DNA from: Bacilli bacterium
GTDB taxonomy: Bacteria > Bacillota_I > Bacilli_A > Izemoplasmatales > Hujiaoplasmataceae
Length of the DNA: 64,000 bases
Assembly: GCA_018399755.1 (NCBI GenBank)
Contig: JAGYOE010000001.1
Location: 53,457 to 117,456, forward strand
Direction of reading: 5' to 3'
The notes beneath the pieces were generated by a model. It saw only the letters and a program-made list of their open reading frames with translations, made no database searches and was not told the origin of the DNA. Made by a program: the position numbers and the translations under genes. Of the stretch, positions 1 to 8,210 are shown in pieces; the first letter of the stretch is position 1; every line of letters begins with the position of its first letter.

Positions 1-1
1 C

Positions 2-199
2 AGCTTTGTGGTTTTTTATGTGTTATTGAAAAAAGGATTACCTGGAATGAAACCTTTAACTGATAATGAATTATATGATGCAATTATTAATACTGATTTT
101 TTCCACTTTATAAATCCGAGGATAAGGAAAATATATAAGGAAAACTCTGAAGTTTTTAACTCAATAGTAGCTGATGTTATTAGTGAGGTGGAAAAATGA
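2..199 (+). CDS. C-terminal end of an unidentified protein (cut by window edge)
   Basis: An open frame runs in from the left edge and ends in TGA, giving about 65 C-terminal residues. They are mostly charged and helical with no family motif I recognise. The stop overlaps the next gene's start in an ATGA arrangement, so the two are probably translationally coupled and in the same operon as parA-parB. The ORF track's start at base 8 is only the first start-like codon in a truncated frame; the true start lies outside the window. Confidence 0.6.
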   Translation, partial: SFVVFYVLLKKGLPGMKPLTDNELYDAIINTDFFHFINPRIRKIYKENSEVFNSIVADVISEVEK

Positions 200-1362
200 T
201 ATTAGAATTTTTTAAGAAAATATTAAATACCGAATATTTGCCAATGACTGAAGTAAGAAAATTAAAAGTATATTTAATTTTATTGTTCTTAGTTATTTTT
301 ACTATCTTGACTATACCAATTTCACAATTGTTAAATTACAGTTTTTGGATTAAATTTATTTTTATAGGTTTTTTCTTTTTGTTAACGATTTTAACTATTG
401 TATTTTTGAAATTAGAAAAATTATTCTTAGCAATGCAAAATACAATTATACATTCACTACTAATAATGATTTTCTATACACAAGGTATTTCTAGTTTTTA
501 TGCTTATTTATTGTTTTATGTTACACTAACTATTATAGCTTTATATCAAGAAGTATATTCATATTTTGTTTATGGAACTACTGTTTTAGTTTTAGGTGTA
601 TTATATATATTATCGCATAAAAGTGGGTTGTTAATTACTAATGATATAGCAGGAGCTATATATATTTATCTTAGTGGATTAGCGCTTTATTATACAATTA
701 ATTTTGTTCATATATTAATTAATGAAAAATCTTATGCAGATATGAATTTAGAATGGATAAAATCTAAAAAAACCAATGATAGTATTCAAGAGGATCTATA
801 TTCTTATATAAACTCTTTAAGGAAGATGGAAAAAAAACCTCCTATCTATGAAGATTTAGAATTTCAAAAAGCTGTATTTGAAATATCTCAGTTTATTGCT
901 AAACAAATTATGAAAGATGGGGAAGAGATTATAAACATAGCTGATTTATATGTATATATTCATGAAAAAGGAATAGATACAATAATTGATAATGATGAAA
1001 TTAGTTTTAATATGAAAAAAACTACTGAAAGTTTAAAGAAATATCTTTTAAATGATAATTCTGATTTATTCTCTATGGCGATAAATTTTTATTTAAGAAG
1101 CAAGAAATCTAAGTTTTCTTTAGGGCATGACTTAATAATAGATGTACTAACTCAATTTAGCGATGAACAATTAATTGCTTTTTGTTTAATTTATAGCTAT
1201 TTAGCCTTAAATTTATATCAATCAAGTGAATGGAATAAATTTGATGAAAACGCATTTCTTCATAACTTTAATTTAGTTAATTTTGAAGAGTTTTTTACAG
1301 ATGATATAATTGGCTTTTATAAAGATAATGAAGATATTATTAAAAAACATTTAACGAAATAA
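196..1362 (+). CDS. Unknown polytopic membrane protein upstream of parA
   Basis: A 388-residue protein of unknown function. The N-terminal ~175 residues hold about six hydrophobic segments (first near residues 23-46 and 51-74). The remaining ~210 residues are hydrophilic, rich in Lys, Glu and Asn, and look helical and cytoplasmic. I see no enzyme motif. The ATG overlaps the previous stop by 4 bases and parA begins 9 bases downstream, so it is part of the partition operon. In Bacillus this position near soj-spo0J is held by noc/gidB-type genes, which this does not resemble. A membrane-linked role in chromosome organisation is only a guess from position. Confidence 0.7.
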   Translation: MILEFFKKILNTEYLPMTEVRKLKVYLILLFLVIFTILTIPISQLLNYSFWIKFIFIGFFFLLTILTIVFLKLEKLFLAMQNTIIHSLLIMIFYTQGISSFYAYLLFYVTLTIIALYQEVYSYFVYGTTVLVLGVLYILSHKSGLLITNDIAGAIYIYLSGLALYYTINFVHILINEKSYADMNLEWIKSKKTNDSIQEDLYSYINSLRKMEKKPPIYEDLEFQKAVFEISQFIAKQIMKDGEEIINIADLYVYIHEKGIDTIIDNDEISFNMKKTTESLKKYLLNDNSDLFSMAINFYLRSKKSKFSLGHDLIIDVLTQFSDEQLIAFCLIYSYLALNLYQSSEWNKFDENAFLHNFNLVNFEEFFTDDIIGFYKDNEDIIKKHLTK

Positions 1363-1371
1363 GGTGAAAAA

Positions 1372-2154
1372 ATGGCGCTTGTTTTATCTATAGCTAATCA
1401 AAAAGGCGGGGTTGGCAAAACAACAACCGCAATAAATTTAGCTAGTTCTCTAGCTAATTTAAGAAATAAGATATTATTAATAGATTTAGACTATCAAGCT
1501 AATGCAACTTCTTGTATGGGAATAAATCGTGGCAGCTATACAAAAAGTGTTTTTGATGTTTTTAAAAAAGCTGCTAATTTTGAAGATATCTTAATCAAAA
1601 GCAACCATAGAAATATTGATGTTTTACCAGCCAAAACTATGGTTGAAGGTGTAGAAGAGATTATTATTGCAGATTCAAACCGAGACTTTATCCTTCATGA
1701 TTTATTAAAAAAAGCAAAGGAGAGTTATGATTATATTTTGGTGGATTGTCCACCTTCTTTAGGCTATATAACAACTAATGCTTTAATAGCTTCTGATGGG
1801 GTTATAATACCTGTACAATGTGAATTCTTAGCTATGGATGGTTTAACCCAACTTTTAAATACAATCAGAACAGTACAAAATAAAAAGAAAGTTAATAAAG
1901 AAGAATTAACAATCTTTGGAGTTTTATTAACTATGTTAGATAAACGAGTAAACTCTGGTTTTCAAATTGTAAATGAAATTAAAACCTATTTTAAAGAAAA
2001 AGTATTTAAAACTATTATTCCAAGAAATATAACTTGTTCTAATGCAACGTTTTATGGAATGCCGGTTACTCAATATTCACCTAAATGTAAATCTTCAATT
2101 AGTTATAAAAAGTTAGCTAAAGAGGTGGTTAATCGTTATGAACAGCAAGGATGA
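1372..2154 (+). CDS. parA: Chromosome partitioning ATPase ParA/Soj
   Basis: A 260-residue ParA/Soj ATPase of the SIMIBI class, normal length for a chromosomal Soj. The deviant Walker A motif KGGVGKTT lies at residues 11-18, with a Walker B-type VDCPPS segment near residue 125. Members of this family dimerise with ATP on the nucleoid and work with ParB to segregate replication origins and control DnaA. The gene is followed by parB with a 17-base overlap, the usual soj-spo0J order, which commonly lies near the replication origin. A start preceded by AAGGTGA fits well. Confidence 0.96.
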   Translation: MALVLSIANQKGGVGKTTTAINLASSLANLRNKILLIDLDYQANATSCMGINRGSYTKSVFDVFKKAANFEDILIKSNHRNIDVLPAKTMVEGVEEIIIADSNRDFILHDLLKKAKESYDYILVDCPPSLGYITTNALIASDGVIIPVQCEFLAMDGLTQLLNTIRTVQNKKKVNKEELTIFGVLLTMLDKRVNSGFQIVNEIKTYFKEKVFKTIIPRNITCSNATFYGMPVTQYSPKCKSSISYKKLAKEVVNRYEQQG

Positions 2155-3001
2155 ATTAATTAAAAGAAGTTTATCAGATTTATTAAAAGAAAATGAAATA
2201 GAAGTTAAAGAAAATGAAGAAATCTATGATTTAGAACTTGATAAGATTAGTCCTAATCCTTTTCAACCTCGTAAACACTTTGATGAAAAGGCTATGAGAG
2301 AACTAGCGGATTCTATTAGAATAAATGGTGTTTTACAACCTGTTATTGTAAAGAAAATAGCTAATGGCTATTTATTAGTTGCGGGTGAGAGAAGATGTCG
2401 CGCTGCTGAAATGGCTGGGTTTAAAACAGTTCCTGGTATAATCAGGGACTATAATAATCAATATTTAGCTGAATTAGCTTTGTTAGAAAATATTCAAAGA
2501 GAAGATTTGACTATAGTTGAAGAAGCAAAAGCTTACCAAAATGCTATAGAATCTTTAGAATTAACTCATTTAGAATTAGCTAATAAGATTGGTAAAAGCA
2601 GATCATATGTCTCTAATGCTTTAGGTATTTTATCATTGCCTGAAGAAGTAATTAAAGAAATAAATGAAGGTAATATTACTATGGGGCATGCAAGAAGTTT
2701 GAGTAAATTAAAAGATAATACTCGGATTATCGATATTGCTAAAATTATTATTAATAAAAAACTAACAGTTCGCGATATTGAACAGTTAGTAAAAAAAGAA
2801 AAAAAGAAAAAAACTATTAAAAGAAAACCTGTAGATATTAATTTACAAAAAAATTTAACTGAAACCAGAGATAAATTAAACCAATATTTAAACTTAAAAA
2901 GCGAGATTAAATTATCTAGTAATAAATTGATTATTACAATTAAAGATAATATGGAATTAGAAAAAGTTAAACAATTATTAAAAGGTGACAATAATGAATA
3001 A
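2138..3001 (+). CDS. parB: Chromosome partitioning protein ParB/Spo0J
   Basis: A 287-residue ParB/Spo0J protein. The N-terminal part has the NPFQPRKHF box and a GERRCRAA motif (about residues 84-91) that binds CTP in this family. A central helix-turn-helix follows (ELANKIGKSRSYVSNAL), and the C-terminal part is Lys-rich with a short dimerisation region. ParB loads at parS sites as a CTP-dependent sliding clamp and recruits SMC. Its start lies inside parA after an AGAGGTGG ribosome site. I found no perfect parS palindrome in the window. Confidence 0.96.
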   Translation: MNSKDELIKRSLSDLLKENEIEVKENEEIYDLELDKISPNPFQPRKHFDEKAMRELADSIRINGVLQPVIVKKIANGYLLVAGERRCRAAEMAGFKTVPGIIRDYNNQYLAELALLENIQREDLTIVEEAKAYQNAIESLELTHLELANKIGKSRSYVSNALGILSLPEEVIKEINEGNITMGHARSLSKLKDNTRIIDIAKIIINKKLTVRDIEQLVKKEKKKKTIKRKPVDINLQKNLTETRDKLNQYLNLKSEIKLSSNKLIITIKDNMELEKVKQLLKGDNNE

Positions 3002-3194
3002 AGATAAACTAAAAAAAGGTTCAATTTTAGTTTTAAAAAAAGGTCATCCCTGTGGAGAAAATTTATGGGAAATTATTCGTTTCGGAGCTGTTTGTAAACT
3101 AAAATGTTTAGGATGTCAAAGAGAAGTTTTGATGAACAGAATGGATTTACGGAAAAAGGTAAAAAAGGTGGTTAACAATGAAGAAGATAATTGA
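2994..3194 (+). CDS. DUF951 family small protein
   Basis: A 66-residue protein of the DUF951 family, which is widespread in low-GC Gram-positives and often sits beside parB. The sequence carries the family's GHPCGENLWE segment and a CxxC pair in KCLGCQ, so it may bind a metal or nucleic acid, though its function is not established. The ORF track starts upstream at a GTG. The ATG at 2994, just after AAAAGGTGA, gives the family-like N-terminus. It overlaps the parB end and is overlapped by the next gene, so all four belong to one transcription unit. Confidence 0.85.
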   Translation: MNKDKLKKGSILVLKKGHPCGENLWEIIRFGAVCKLKCLGCQREVLMNRMDLRKKVKKVVNNEEDN

Positions 3195-3468
3195 GGAGAT
3201 AATAAAATTTAGAGATGAACGTGGCTGGAAAAGACATGATACTCCTTCAGCGCTTGCAAAATCAATCATTATTGAAGCCGCAGAGTTACTAGAAAATTAT
3301 CAATGGGAAGACGTTACCCCTAACGAAGAAAATGTAAAAGAAGAATTAGCTGATGTATTAATTTACGCTTTGGCTATGGCTACTGATTTAGGTTTAGATC
3401 CAGAAAAAATTATTAAAGAAAAATTAATAAAAAACGAAGAAAAATATCCTAAATTTGATAAAAAATGA
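3178..3468 (+). CDS. MazG-like nucleotide pyrophosphohydrolase
   Basis: A 96-residue single-domain MazG-like (all-alpha NTP pyrophosphatase) protein. It shows the EAAELLE helix and the EELADVLIYAL helix, whose acidic residues coordinate Mg2+ in this fold. Such proteins hydrolyse (d)NTPs to NMP plus pyrophosphate and are usually viewed as house-cleaning enzymes; the exact substrate cannot be read from the sequence. The start follows AAAAAGGTGG and overlaps the DUF951 end. It appears to be the last gene of the parAB operon. No strong terminator is obvious before the tRNA promoter. Confidence 0.85.
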   Translation: MKKIIEEIIKFRDERGWKRHDTPSALAKSIIIEAAELLENYQWEDVTPNEENVKEELADVLIYALAMATDLGLDPEKIIKEKLIKNEEKYPKFDKK

Positions 3469-3547
3469 TTTAAAATCATTAATTTCCATCATTTATCTGG
3501 CTATATTTGGTTATTTTGGTTTTTTTTGCGAAAACGGAAAATAATAA

Positions 3548-3576
3548 TTGACAAATGGCTCTATAAATAGTAAAAT
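3548..3576 (+). promoter_or_regulatory. Sigma-A-type promoter of the tRNA cluster
   Basis: TTGACA at 3548-3553, a 17-base spacer and TAAAAT at 3571-3576 form a near-consensus promoter about 31 bases upstream of the first tRNA. Confidence 0.8.
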
Positions 3577-3607
3577 ATTATTCGCATTGCAAAGAGATTT
3601 AGGAAAT

Positions 3608-3684
<77 letters not shown>

Positions 3685-3692
3685 TTTTTTAT

Positions 3693-3768
3693 GGGGTATT
3701 AGCTCAGCTGGGAGAGCGCCTGCCTTGCACGCAGGAGGTCAGCGGTTCGAGCCCGCTATACTCCACCA
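3693..3768 (+). tRNA. tRNA-Ala(TGC)
   Basis: A complete 76-base gene with encoded CCA. Stem CCTGC/GCAGG encloses the loop CTTGCAC with anticodon TGC. The Ile(GAT)-Ala(TGC) pair is usually in rRNA spacers, but no rRNA is visible here. Confidence 0.95.
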
Positions 3769-3788
3769 TTTATCTGAAATAAAGTAAC

Positions 3789-3865
3789 GGCGGTGTAGCT
3801 CAACTGGCTAGAGCGTACGGTTCATACCCGTGAGGTTGAGAGTTCAAGTCTCTCTGCCGCTACCA
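3789..3865 (+). tRNA. Elongator tRNA-Met(CAT)
   Basis: A complete 77-base gene with CCA. The anticodon stem TACGG/CCGTG encloses TTCATAC. The GGCGGTGTAGCTCAAC start closely resembles Bacillus elongator tRNA-Met rather than the initiator, a distinct copy of which lies at 4474. Confidence 0.9.
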
Positions 3866-3871
3866 TTTGAA

Positions 3872-3949
3872 GGACCCATAGCTCAGCTGGTTAGGAGCTA
3901 TCGGCTCATAACCGATCGGTCGTAGGTTCGAATCCTACTGGGTCCACCA
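3872..3949 (+). tRNA. tRNA-Ile2(CAT), probable lysidine tRNA
   Basis: A 78-base gene with CCA and anticodon CAT in stem ATCGG/CCGAT. The GGACC/GGTCC acceptor and general sequence resemble Bacillus tRNA-Ile2, whose CAT wobble base is modified to lysidine by TilS to read AUA. The D loop has one base more than its neighbours (TTAGGAGC), possibly a single-base insertion. Confidence 0.85.
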
Positions 3950-3977
3950 TATATATTTTTATCAACACAATCCATTC

Positions 3978-4064
3978 GGAGAAATACCCAAGCCCGGCTG
4001 AAGGATCGGTCTTGAAAACCGACAGGGCGTGCGAGCGCCGCGTCTGAATCCCCTTTCTCCGCCA
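3978..4064 (+). tRNA. tRNA-Ser(TGA) with damaged T arm
   Basis: The anticodon stem TCGGT/ACCGA encloses CTTGAAA (anticodon TGA), a long variable arm follows, and the acceptor GGAGAAA pairs with TTTCTCC before GCCA. The T arm lacks the expected 5' GGGGGTTC portion, reading CGTCTGAATCCCC, so the gene is several bases short of a normal tRNA-Ser. The first clearly damaged tRNA in the cluster. Confidence 0.75.
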
Positions 4065-4067
4065 CAT

Positions 4068-4125
4068 GTCAATATTAGCTTAATGGCAAAGCCTATGGAA
4101 GTAGGTTCGATTCCTACAGTTGACA
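4068..4125 (+). pseudogene. Truncated tRNA missing the anticodon arm
   Basis: GTCAATA at the 5' end pairs with most of AGTTGAC at the 3' end. A perfect T arm (GTAGG-TTCGATT-CCTAC) and a D-arm-like TTAGCTTAATGGC are present, but only about ten bases lie between them where an anticodon arm and variable loop should be. The tail is ACTG rather than ACCA. The amino acid identity cannot be read; a tRNA-Gly-like D arm is a weak possibility. Confidence 0.5.
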
Positions 4126-4161
4126 CTGTAATTTTCACTCGCTGATTCAAAACAGCGTATT

Positions 4162-4238
4162 GACCCGCTAGCTCAGTTGGTAGAGCATTTGACTTTTAAT
4201 CAAAGGGTCAGGCGTTCGAATCGGGTCAGGAGCCACCA
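4162..4238 (+). tRNA. tRNA-Lys(TTT) with scrambled T/acceptor arm
   Basis: The 5' two thirds are normal: GACCCGC acceptor strand, standard D arm, and anticodon loop CTTTTAA in stem TTTGA/TCAAA. The 3' part reads GCGTTCGAATCGGGTCAGGAGCCACCA, in which the T-stem 3' strand is missing and extra bases precede CCA. Confidence 0.7.
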
Positions 4239-4240
4239 CC

Positions 4241-4324
4241 GCCGGAGGGCGAACAGGTACGTGCCGGACTTTAACCCTAAATTGCCTTAAAGTAGCGACG
4301 CGTCGGCTCAAGTCCTGGGCCTGG
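4241..4324 (+). tRNA. tRNA-Leu(TAA)-like, heavily damaged
   Basis: GCCGGAG..GCGAACAGGTA..CG is the typical class II tRNA-Leu start, and CCGGACTTTAA resembles the TAA anticodon region with one extra T. The anticodon 3' strand, variable arm and T arm are scrambled, and the acceptor 3' strand with CCA is missing. Probably a tRNA-Leu whose sequence is corrupted or decayed. Confidence 0.5.
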
Positions 4325-4336
4325 AAAATATCTTAG

Positions 4337-4407
4337 TAAGTATTAGCTCAGCTGGGAGAGCGCCTGCCTTAATGCAGGAGGTCATGGTTCGATCCCGCTA
4401 TCCACCA
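4337..4407 (+). tRNA. Second tRNA-Ala-like gene with deletions
   Basis: About 70 bases nearly identical to the intact tRNA-Ala at 3693, ending in TCCACCA. The 5' GGGG is lost, the anticodon loop is only CTTAAT so the anticodon GC is deleted, and the T arm lacks several bases. As written it cannot form a normal anticodon loop. Confidence 0.55.
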
Positions 4408-4421
4408 AAAGAAAATATGCG

Positions 4422-4451
4422 TTGACAAACTATTTTCATTTTTGATATCAT
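4422..4451 (+). promoter_or_regulatory. Internal promoter before tRNA-fMet
   Basis: TTGACA at 4422-4427 and TATCAT at 4446-4451 with an 18-base spacer lie just upstream of the fMet-Asp-Phe group. This suggests a separate transcription unit within the tRNA cluster. Confidence 0.7.
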
Positions 4452-4473
4452 AGAATAGCAGCAAATATAACAC

Positions 4474-4548
4474 CGCGGGGTGGAGCAGTCTGGTAGCTCG
4501 TTGGGCTCATAACCCAGAGGTCGGAGGTTCAAATCCTTCCCGCAACCA
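4474..4548 (+). tRNA. Initiator tRNA-fMet(CAT), two bases short
   Basis: CGCGGGGTGGAGCAG, the TTGGGCTCATAACCC anticodon arm with GGG/CCC pairs, and the terminal GCAACCA are diagnostic of initiator tRNA. The run that should read CCCCC before GCAACCA has only three C, so the acceptor helix cannot fully pair with CGCGGGG. A two-base homopolymer loss in an essential gene is suspicious for sequencing error. Confidence 0.85.
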
Positions 4549-4551
4549 TAA

Positions 4552-4626
4552 GGTCCGGTAGTGTAGTGGTTAACATGCCAGTCTGTCACACTGGAGATCG
4601 TGGGTTCAAGTCCCGTCCGACCGCCA
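4552..4626 (+). tRNA. tRNA-Asp(GTC), one base short
   Basis: GGTCCGGTAGTGTAG start, anticodon loop CTGTCAC (GTC), T arm GTGGGTTCAAGTCCCGT, then CCGACCGCCA where CCGGACCGCCA is expected. One G is missing from the acceptor strand; otherwise complete with encoded CCA. Confidence 0.88.
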
Positions 4627-4642
4627 TTTTTTTATTTTGTAT

Positions 4643-4718
4643 GGTCCGGTAGCTCAGTAGGTAGAGCAATGGACTGAAAATCCATGTGTCGGCGGTTCGA
4701 TCCCGCCCTGGACCACCA
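4643..4718 (+). tRNA. tRNA-Phe(GAA)
   Basis: A complete 76-base gene with CCA. GGTCCGG pairs with CTGGACC, and stem TGGA/TCCA encloses CTGAAAA (anticodon GAA). It is the last tRNA of the cluster. Its 3' half plus the downstream terminator is repeated three times in the next 8 kb, so this is the likely integration or duplication target. Confidence 0.95.
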
Positions 4719-4733
4719 TAGAGAACGAAATGC

Positions 4734-4756
4734 AGCCATCTTAGATGGCTTTTTTT
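4734..4756 (+). terminator. Rho-independent terminator of the tRNA cluster
   Basis: AGCCATC-TTA-GATGGCT followed by T6. The same hairpin recurs near 7304, 9866 and 12322 downstream of tRNA-Phe-derived fragments. Confidence 0.85.
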
Positions 4757-4998
4757 GTCGGTTTAATTGATATAGTGATTTATGGCTTTACCATAAAGAA
4801 GCGATTATAGATTTTTGTTATTATATATTGTATTTTTAAATTGGAAACAAATCTTTACTATTGATTTTGTTTTTATTCTTATTTACACATTGTTTTTACT
4901 ATTTTGAAGGTTTTATTTTATAATATAAGTTAAGTATCAGTTAAATAACTTGTAAGGCCTTTAAAATAGTTTATTTTATGTAAATTAAAGTAAACCCA

Positions 4999-5045
4999 TA
5001 GTTAACTATTAACAGTATTTACACATACATCAATAAATATATAAT
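4999..5045 (+). promoter_or_regulatory. Promoter and possible operator of the XRE regulator
   Basis: TTTACA (5018-5023), a 16-base spacer and TATAAT (5040-5045) lie ahead of an AGGAGG-type ribosome site and ATG. A perfect palindrome, TAGTTAACTA (4999-5008), sits just upstream of the -35, with further GTTAA motifs nearby, and could be an operator for the downstream HTH protein. The rest of 4757-5066 shows nothing else. Confidence 0.5.
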
Positions 5046-5066
5046 ACAATTATCGGAGGTGTATTG

Positions 5067-6296
5067 ATGTCTCAAGTTATAGATAATGTAAAAGTAGGTA
5101 ATCATATTAAAACTTTATTAAAGAAAAAAAGATGACTCAGAGTGAGCTCGCTGAAAATTATTAATATCAAAATCAGCTGTTTCACAAAATTTAAGTGGAA
5201 GAAGTACATTTGACATTGAGAATTTATTAAAAATCGCAAAAATTATTTGATATGTCATTAGAAGAATTAATTGAGGAGAAATCAAAATCAACAATATATA
5301 TCAGATTATGAAAAGATTGTTGATAAGGGTTTAAAAGGTATTCAGCAAGTTGATGCTAAGAATTTAAGAATTGCTGAGCCAGACTTTACGGGAAAGTACT
5401 AGTTGATTATATCATCGAGCATGAAAAAATGGGATATGCTTGAATAATTACATAATCGCGATGTGATTTTCACACATGATTATTTTAGACGAGCAAAGGA
5501 TGTTTTATTAAAAGTAATTCTTGTTTTGTTGGAACACGACATTAAGGATGTCGTAAAGTATTTCATTCATTATAAAAATATAAATGGTGATTTACTTATT
5601 GAGGATGAAGAAAAAGGTTATTTGATATGGAAACTATTGATAAAAATAATAATAAAGATGTTGTTAAGCTACTTTATTCAAACCAAAGTAACTTATTCAA
5701 AAAATATTAAATGTTTTTGATTATAAACAAAAATGACTTAATTAGGTAAATCTGTTCTAATCAAGTCTATTGGTGAATATAAACTATCAAATGTATTTTC
5801 TATTTTAAACTATTGTAGATGATGATTTTTCTGAAGTGTTTAATGTCTTTTTACATCATCAATATTATAAAGGTATTAAATTCTAGCTGAGCATTATAAT
5901 GAATCTACAATATCCTATTATAAAAAGATGAGCATTGGTGTTCAAGCATGTATTCTCAAATTAGTAGAAGATCATCAGTTCGACTTGGAGATTGAGTTTT
6001 TTAAAAATCGTTTATACACAAAACTTAACAGAAGTTCTCAGATTATCAATAGAAACTGGTCAAAATAAAATTGTTTCAATATATTATTGCGAATTATAAA
6101 GACGATGTTATATTTAAGAAAATCGGTGAATATTGTATTGAATATAATAACTTAGAGTTGTTTGATTCAATATGTGAATATTTAGTCGATGATGATTTAG
6201 ATTATTTACTATCGTACAATAAAGTCAAAGGATATTGGTTTCATGGTTGCTTTAGTGAATTTAGGTGCAAGATTTAGAGAAAATATTACAATCTAG
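5067..6296 (+). pseudogene. Frameshifted XRE-family regulator with long helical C-terminus
   Basis: Starts at an ATG after CGGAGGTGT. Piecing frames together gives an N-terminal helix-turn-helix (MTQSELAE, SKSAVSQNLSGR, IENLLKIAKLFDMSLEEL) and then about 320 residues of repeated helical segments such as the LLEHDIKDVVKYF type. The end is LGARFRENITI followed by TAG. About ten small indels break the frame, and the ORFs at 5463 and 6071 are fragments of it. Residues between breaks look conserved, so this is either a very young pseudogene or a gene with sequencing indels. It would act as a repressor, possibly of its own cassette. The C-terminal domain could be a ligand- or peptide-sensing region but matches no family I can name. 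Confidence 0.6.
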
Positions 6297-6356
6297 ATAC
6301 ATACAATAAAAATCAATATAATATTAGAATACTTTATTAAAATGGAGGAAAAATAG

Positions 6357-7026
6357 ATGGATTTATAAAAGAAAATTTTGAAGTAATTATGATCCTTTGT
6401 GTAATTTTTCTAGCTGTATTAATGTTTATAGTGATAGGCTTAAATCGTTATTTAGTTTCTTATTATTTAACAAAGAAGTTTAATATAGATGCGAATTATG
6501 AAGTTGATGCTAAAACGGGGACAAAAACGCTTTTACTCTTAAAATCTACAATAACAATATTAATGATATTATAGCGGGGTTTGGTTTTTGTTTATAAAAA
6601 TCATAATATAGATTTTTATAATAAATTCTTAGAACTAAACAATTTTTCCAATAAATCATAAACTAGTGATTCCATCAAGGGATTTATAAATATGTTCATC
6701 ACTGTTGATGATTTAAAAGCTATTATCTACGAAATTAATAAGGGTAATTATAAAGTATCTTCAATTAAAGCTTATGTTACAGATTCATTAGGTATAACGA
6801 CAATGAATAAAACAAAACGATAAGAAAATTATTATATAAAGATTTAAAGAATGATTATTTGGAGGATAAGCAAAAGGAGAAGAATGTTCAGAAACTCGAG
6901 AGATTAGAAAGAAAAAATAAAGAAAAACAACGTTTAGAAAATAGATTAAAAAGAAAAGAAAAAATTAATAAGATGAAAATGTCATTTAAAAAGTTCATTA
7001 ATTTTTTCCGAAGAAAAAGAAATTAA
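6357..7026 (+). pseudogene. Frameshifted single-pass membrane protein with basic coiled-coil tail
   Basis: An ATG after AATGGAGGAAAAAT starts a reading that can be joined across about four indels into a protein of roughly 220 residues. It has one hydrophobic segment near the N-terminus (VIMILCVIFLAVLMFIVIGL), a middle domain, and a highly charged coiled-coil tail rich in Lys, Glu and Arg ending in RRKRN. I do not recognise the family. It lies 60 bases after the XRE regulator, so the two probably form a small cassette before the next tRNA-Phe-like repeat. Confidence 0.5.
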
Positions 7027-7233
7027 TACTCCTTAAACATTCAAATAGATAAATATTCCTAGAAAAAAATACAAGAATTAGCAATTATAATTATTACTGT
7101 ATTATTTAATGAACAGAGAAAAGGTAAAGAAATCCTTTAGTTCGATTTATTGTTTTATATAAAATTAAGCATCTTATTTATATCATATAGATAGGATTGG
7201 TAATTATTTTTTTACTTAAACTGTATTCTCTAA

Positions 7234-7345
7234 TTGCATTTTTGGACTGAAAGCATGTATTGGCGGTTCGATTTCGCCCTGGACCACCATAGAGAACGAA
7301 ATGCAGCCATCTTAGATGGCTTTTTTTTTTTGTTGGTTTAATCGA
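7234..7345 (+). repeat. tRNA-Phe 3'-half plus terminator repeat, copy 2
   Basis: From the anticodon loop (TTGGACTGAAA) through the T arm, GGACCACCA, the linker ATAGAGAACGAAATG and the AGCCATCTTAGATGGCT-T11 hairpin, this closely matches 4668-4770. The match continues some 15 bases past the terminator (TTGTTGGTTTAATCGA). The 5' half of the tRNA is absent. It resembles an att-type duplication left by integration at tRNA-Phe. Confidence 0.85.
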
Positions 7346-7469
7346 GTTGTATTATTTGGTTAAATATTTATTTTCCTTTGTCTTATGACATTACTAATTA
7401 TTTTATAAATATATTAATTCAAAGTTACCTAATGTAATATCTTGTTTATGCGTAGAGATTTTACCCATG

Positions 7470-8210
7470 GTACTTAATATTGGTATTTTAGATCCATTGC
7501 CGAAATAAGAGCTGAACACTGGCAGTTGCCATATCATTGGTAAGATGCATTGATCATCATTGAACAAATTTGACGACAGTGTTATATGCAGCTCACGAAA
7601 TATGAGAAAATATCTGGTAAAACATATGGTGTTTGCTTCATCTGGTTACCGGAAAACTATTATCATTATAAATATGCTTTTGATGAGAATTATATGTCAA
7701 TGTTCTAGAGGAAAGATCATTTTCATATTTTGATGATGACTGTACGGCTGCCAAGAAGCAAGAGAAATCAAAAATATAGTTAGTCTTGTTGATACAATAA
7801 TGATGTGGATGTATGAATATAATTTTGGAGTCATCAACATATGAGGAACTAACATCTTTGATGACCAATGATATAAAATCAATTATCTCAATGATACATC
7901 AACATTTAGAAAAAGAAGGAGAACTTGTCGGTTTTGCTGATATGTATTCAGTGATTTATGAAGCCTTATTAATTGGAAAAGAACATGGGAAAATTCAAGC
8001 ATATGGACAGTCATTGACATTATGGCTTCCATAGATACATATTTAAAATATGCATCAAAATTTAAACAGCATCTTCTTAACATATATGGTAATGATAAGT
8101 ACAATCAAGTCATTGACTCAATGAATGATTCTCCTTATAAAAACACACATTTAAAATTCCGATTGAATTCAGACGAAGAAGCTATAATGCCTTTTTCAAG
8201 TTTTTTATAG
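7470..8210 (+). pseudogene. Broken gene of unknown function
   Basis: A series of overlapping frames can be chained into a mostly helical protein of about 240 residues, including YEELTSLMTND, SIISMIHQHLEKEGEL and a final segment IDTYLKYASKFKQHLLNIYG. The plus-strand ORFs at 7813 and 8022 are pieces of it; the minus-strand ORFs here are shadows. No family is recognised. Stops of all three kinds interrupt it, so alternative genetic coding does not explain the breaks. Confidence 0.35.

Noticed and set aside
2566-3024. Minus-strand 152-residue ORF opposite parB
   Set aside because: A low-complexity hydrophobic shadow of parB codons with no ribosome site; parB is unmistakable.
1-3600. parS site or replication origin near parAB
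   Set aside because: I looked for a TGTTTCACGTGAAACA-like palindrome and clustered DnaA boxes and saw none. Position alone is not enough to call an origin.
3962-4589. Minus-strand ORFs across the tRNA genes (3962..4150 and 4398..4589)
   Set aside because: They are antisense to tRNAs and arise from their GC-rich sequence. Such products are well-known spurious annotations.
7638-8104. Minus-strand ORFs at 7638, 7697 and 7883
   Set aside because: They mutually overlap, lack ribosome sites and lie opposite a plus-strand broken gene with better protein-like composition.
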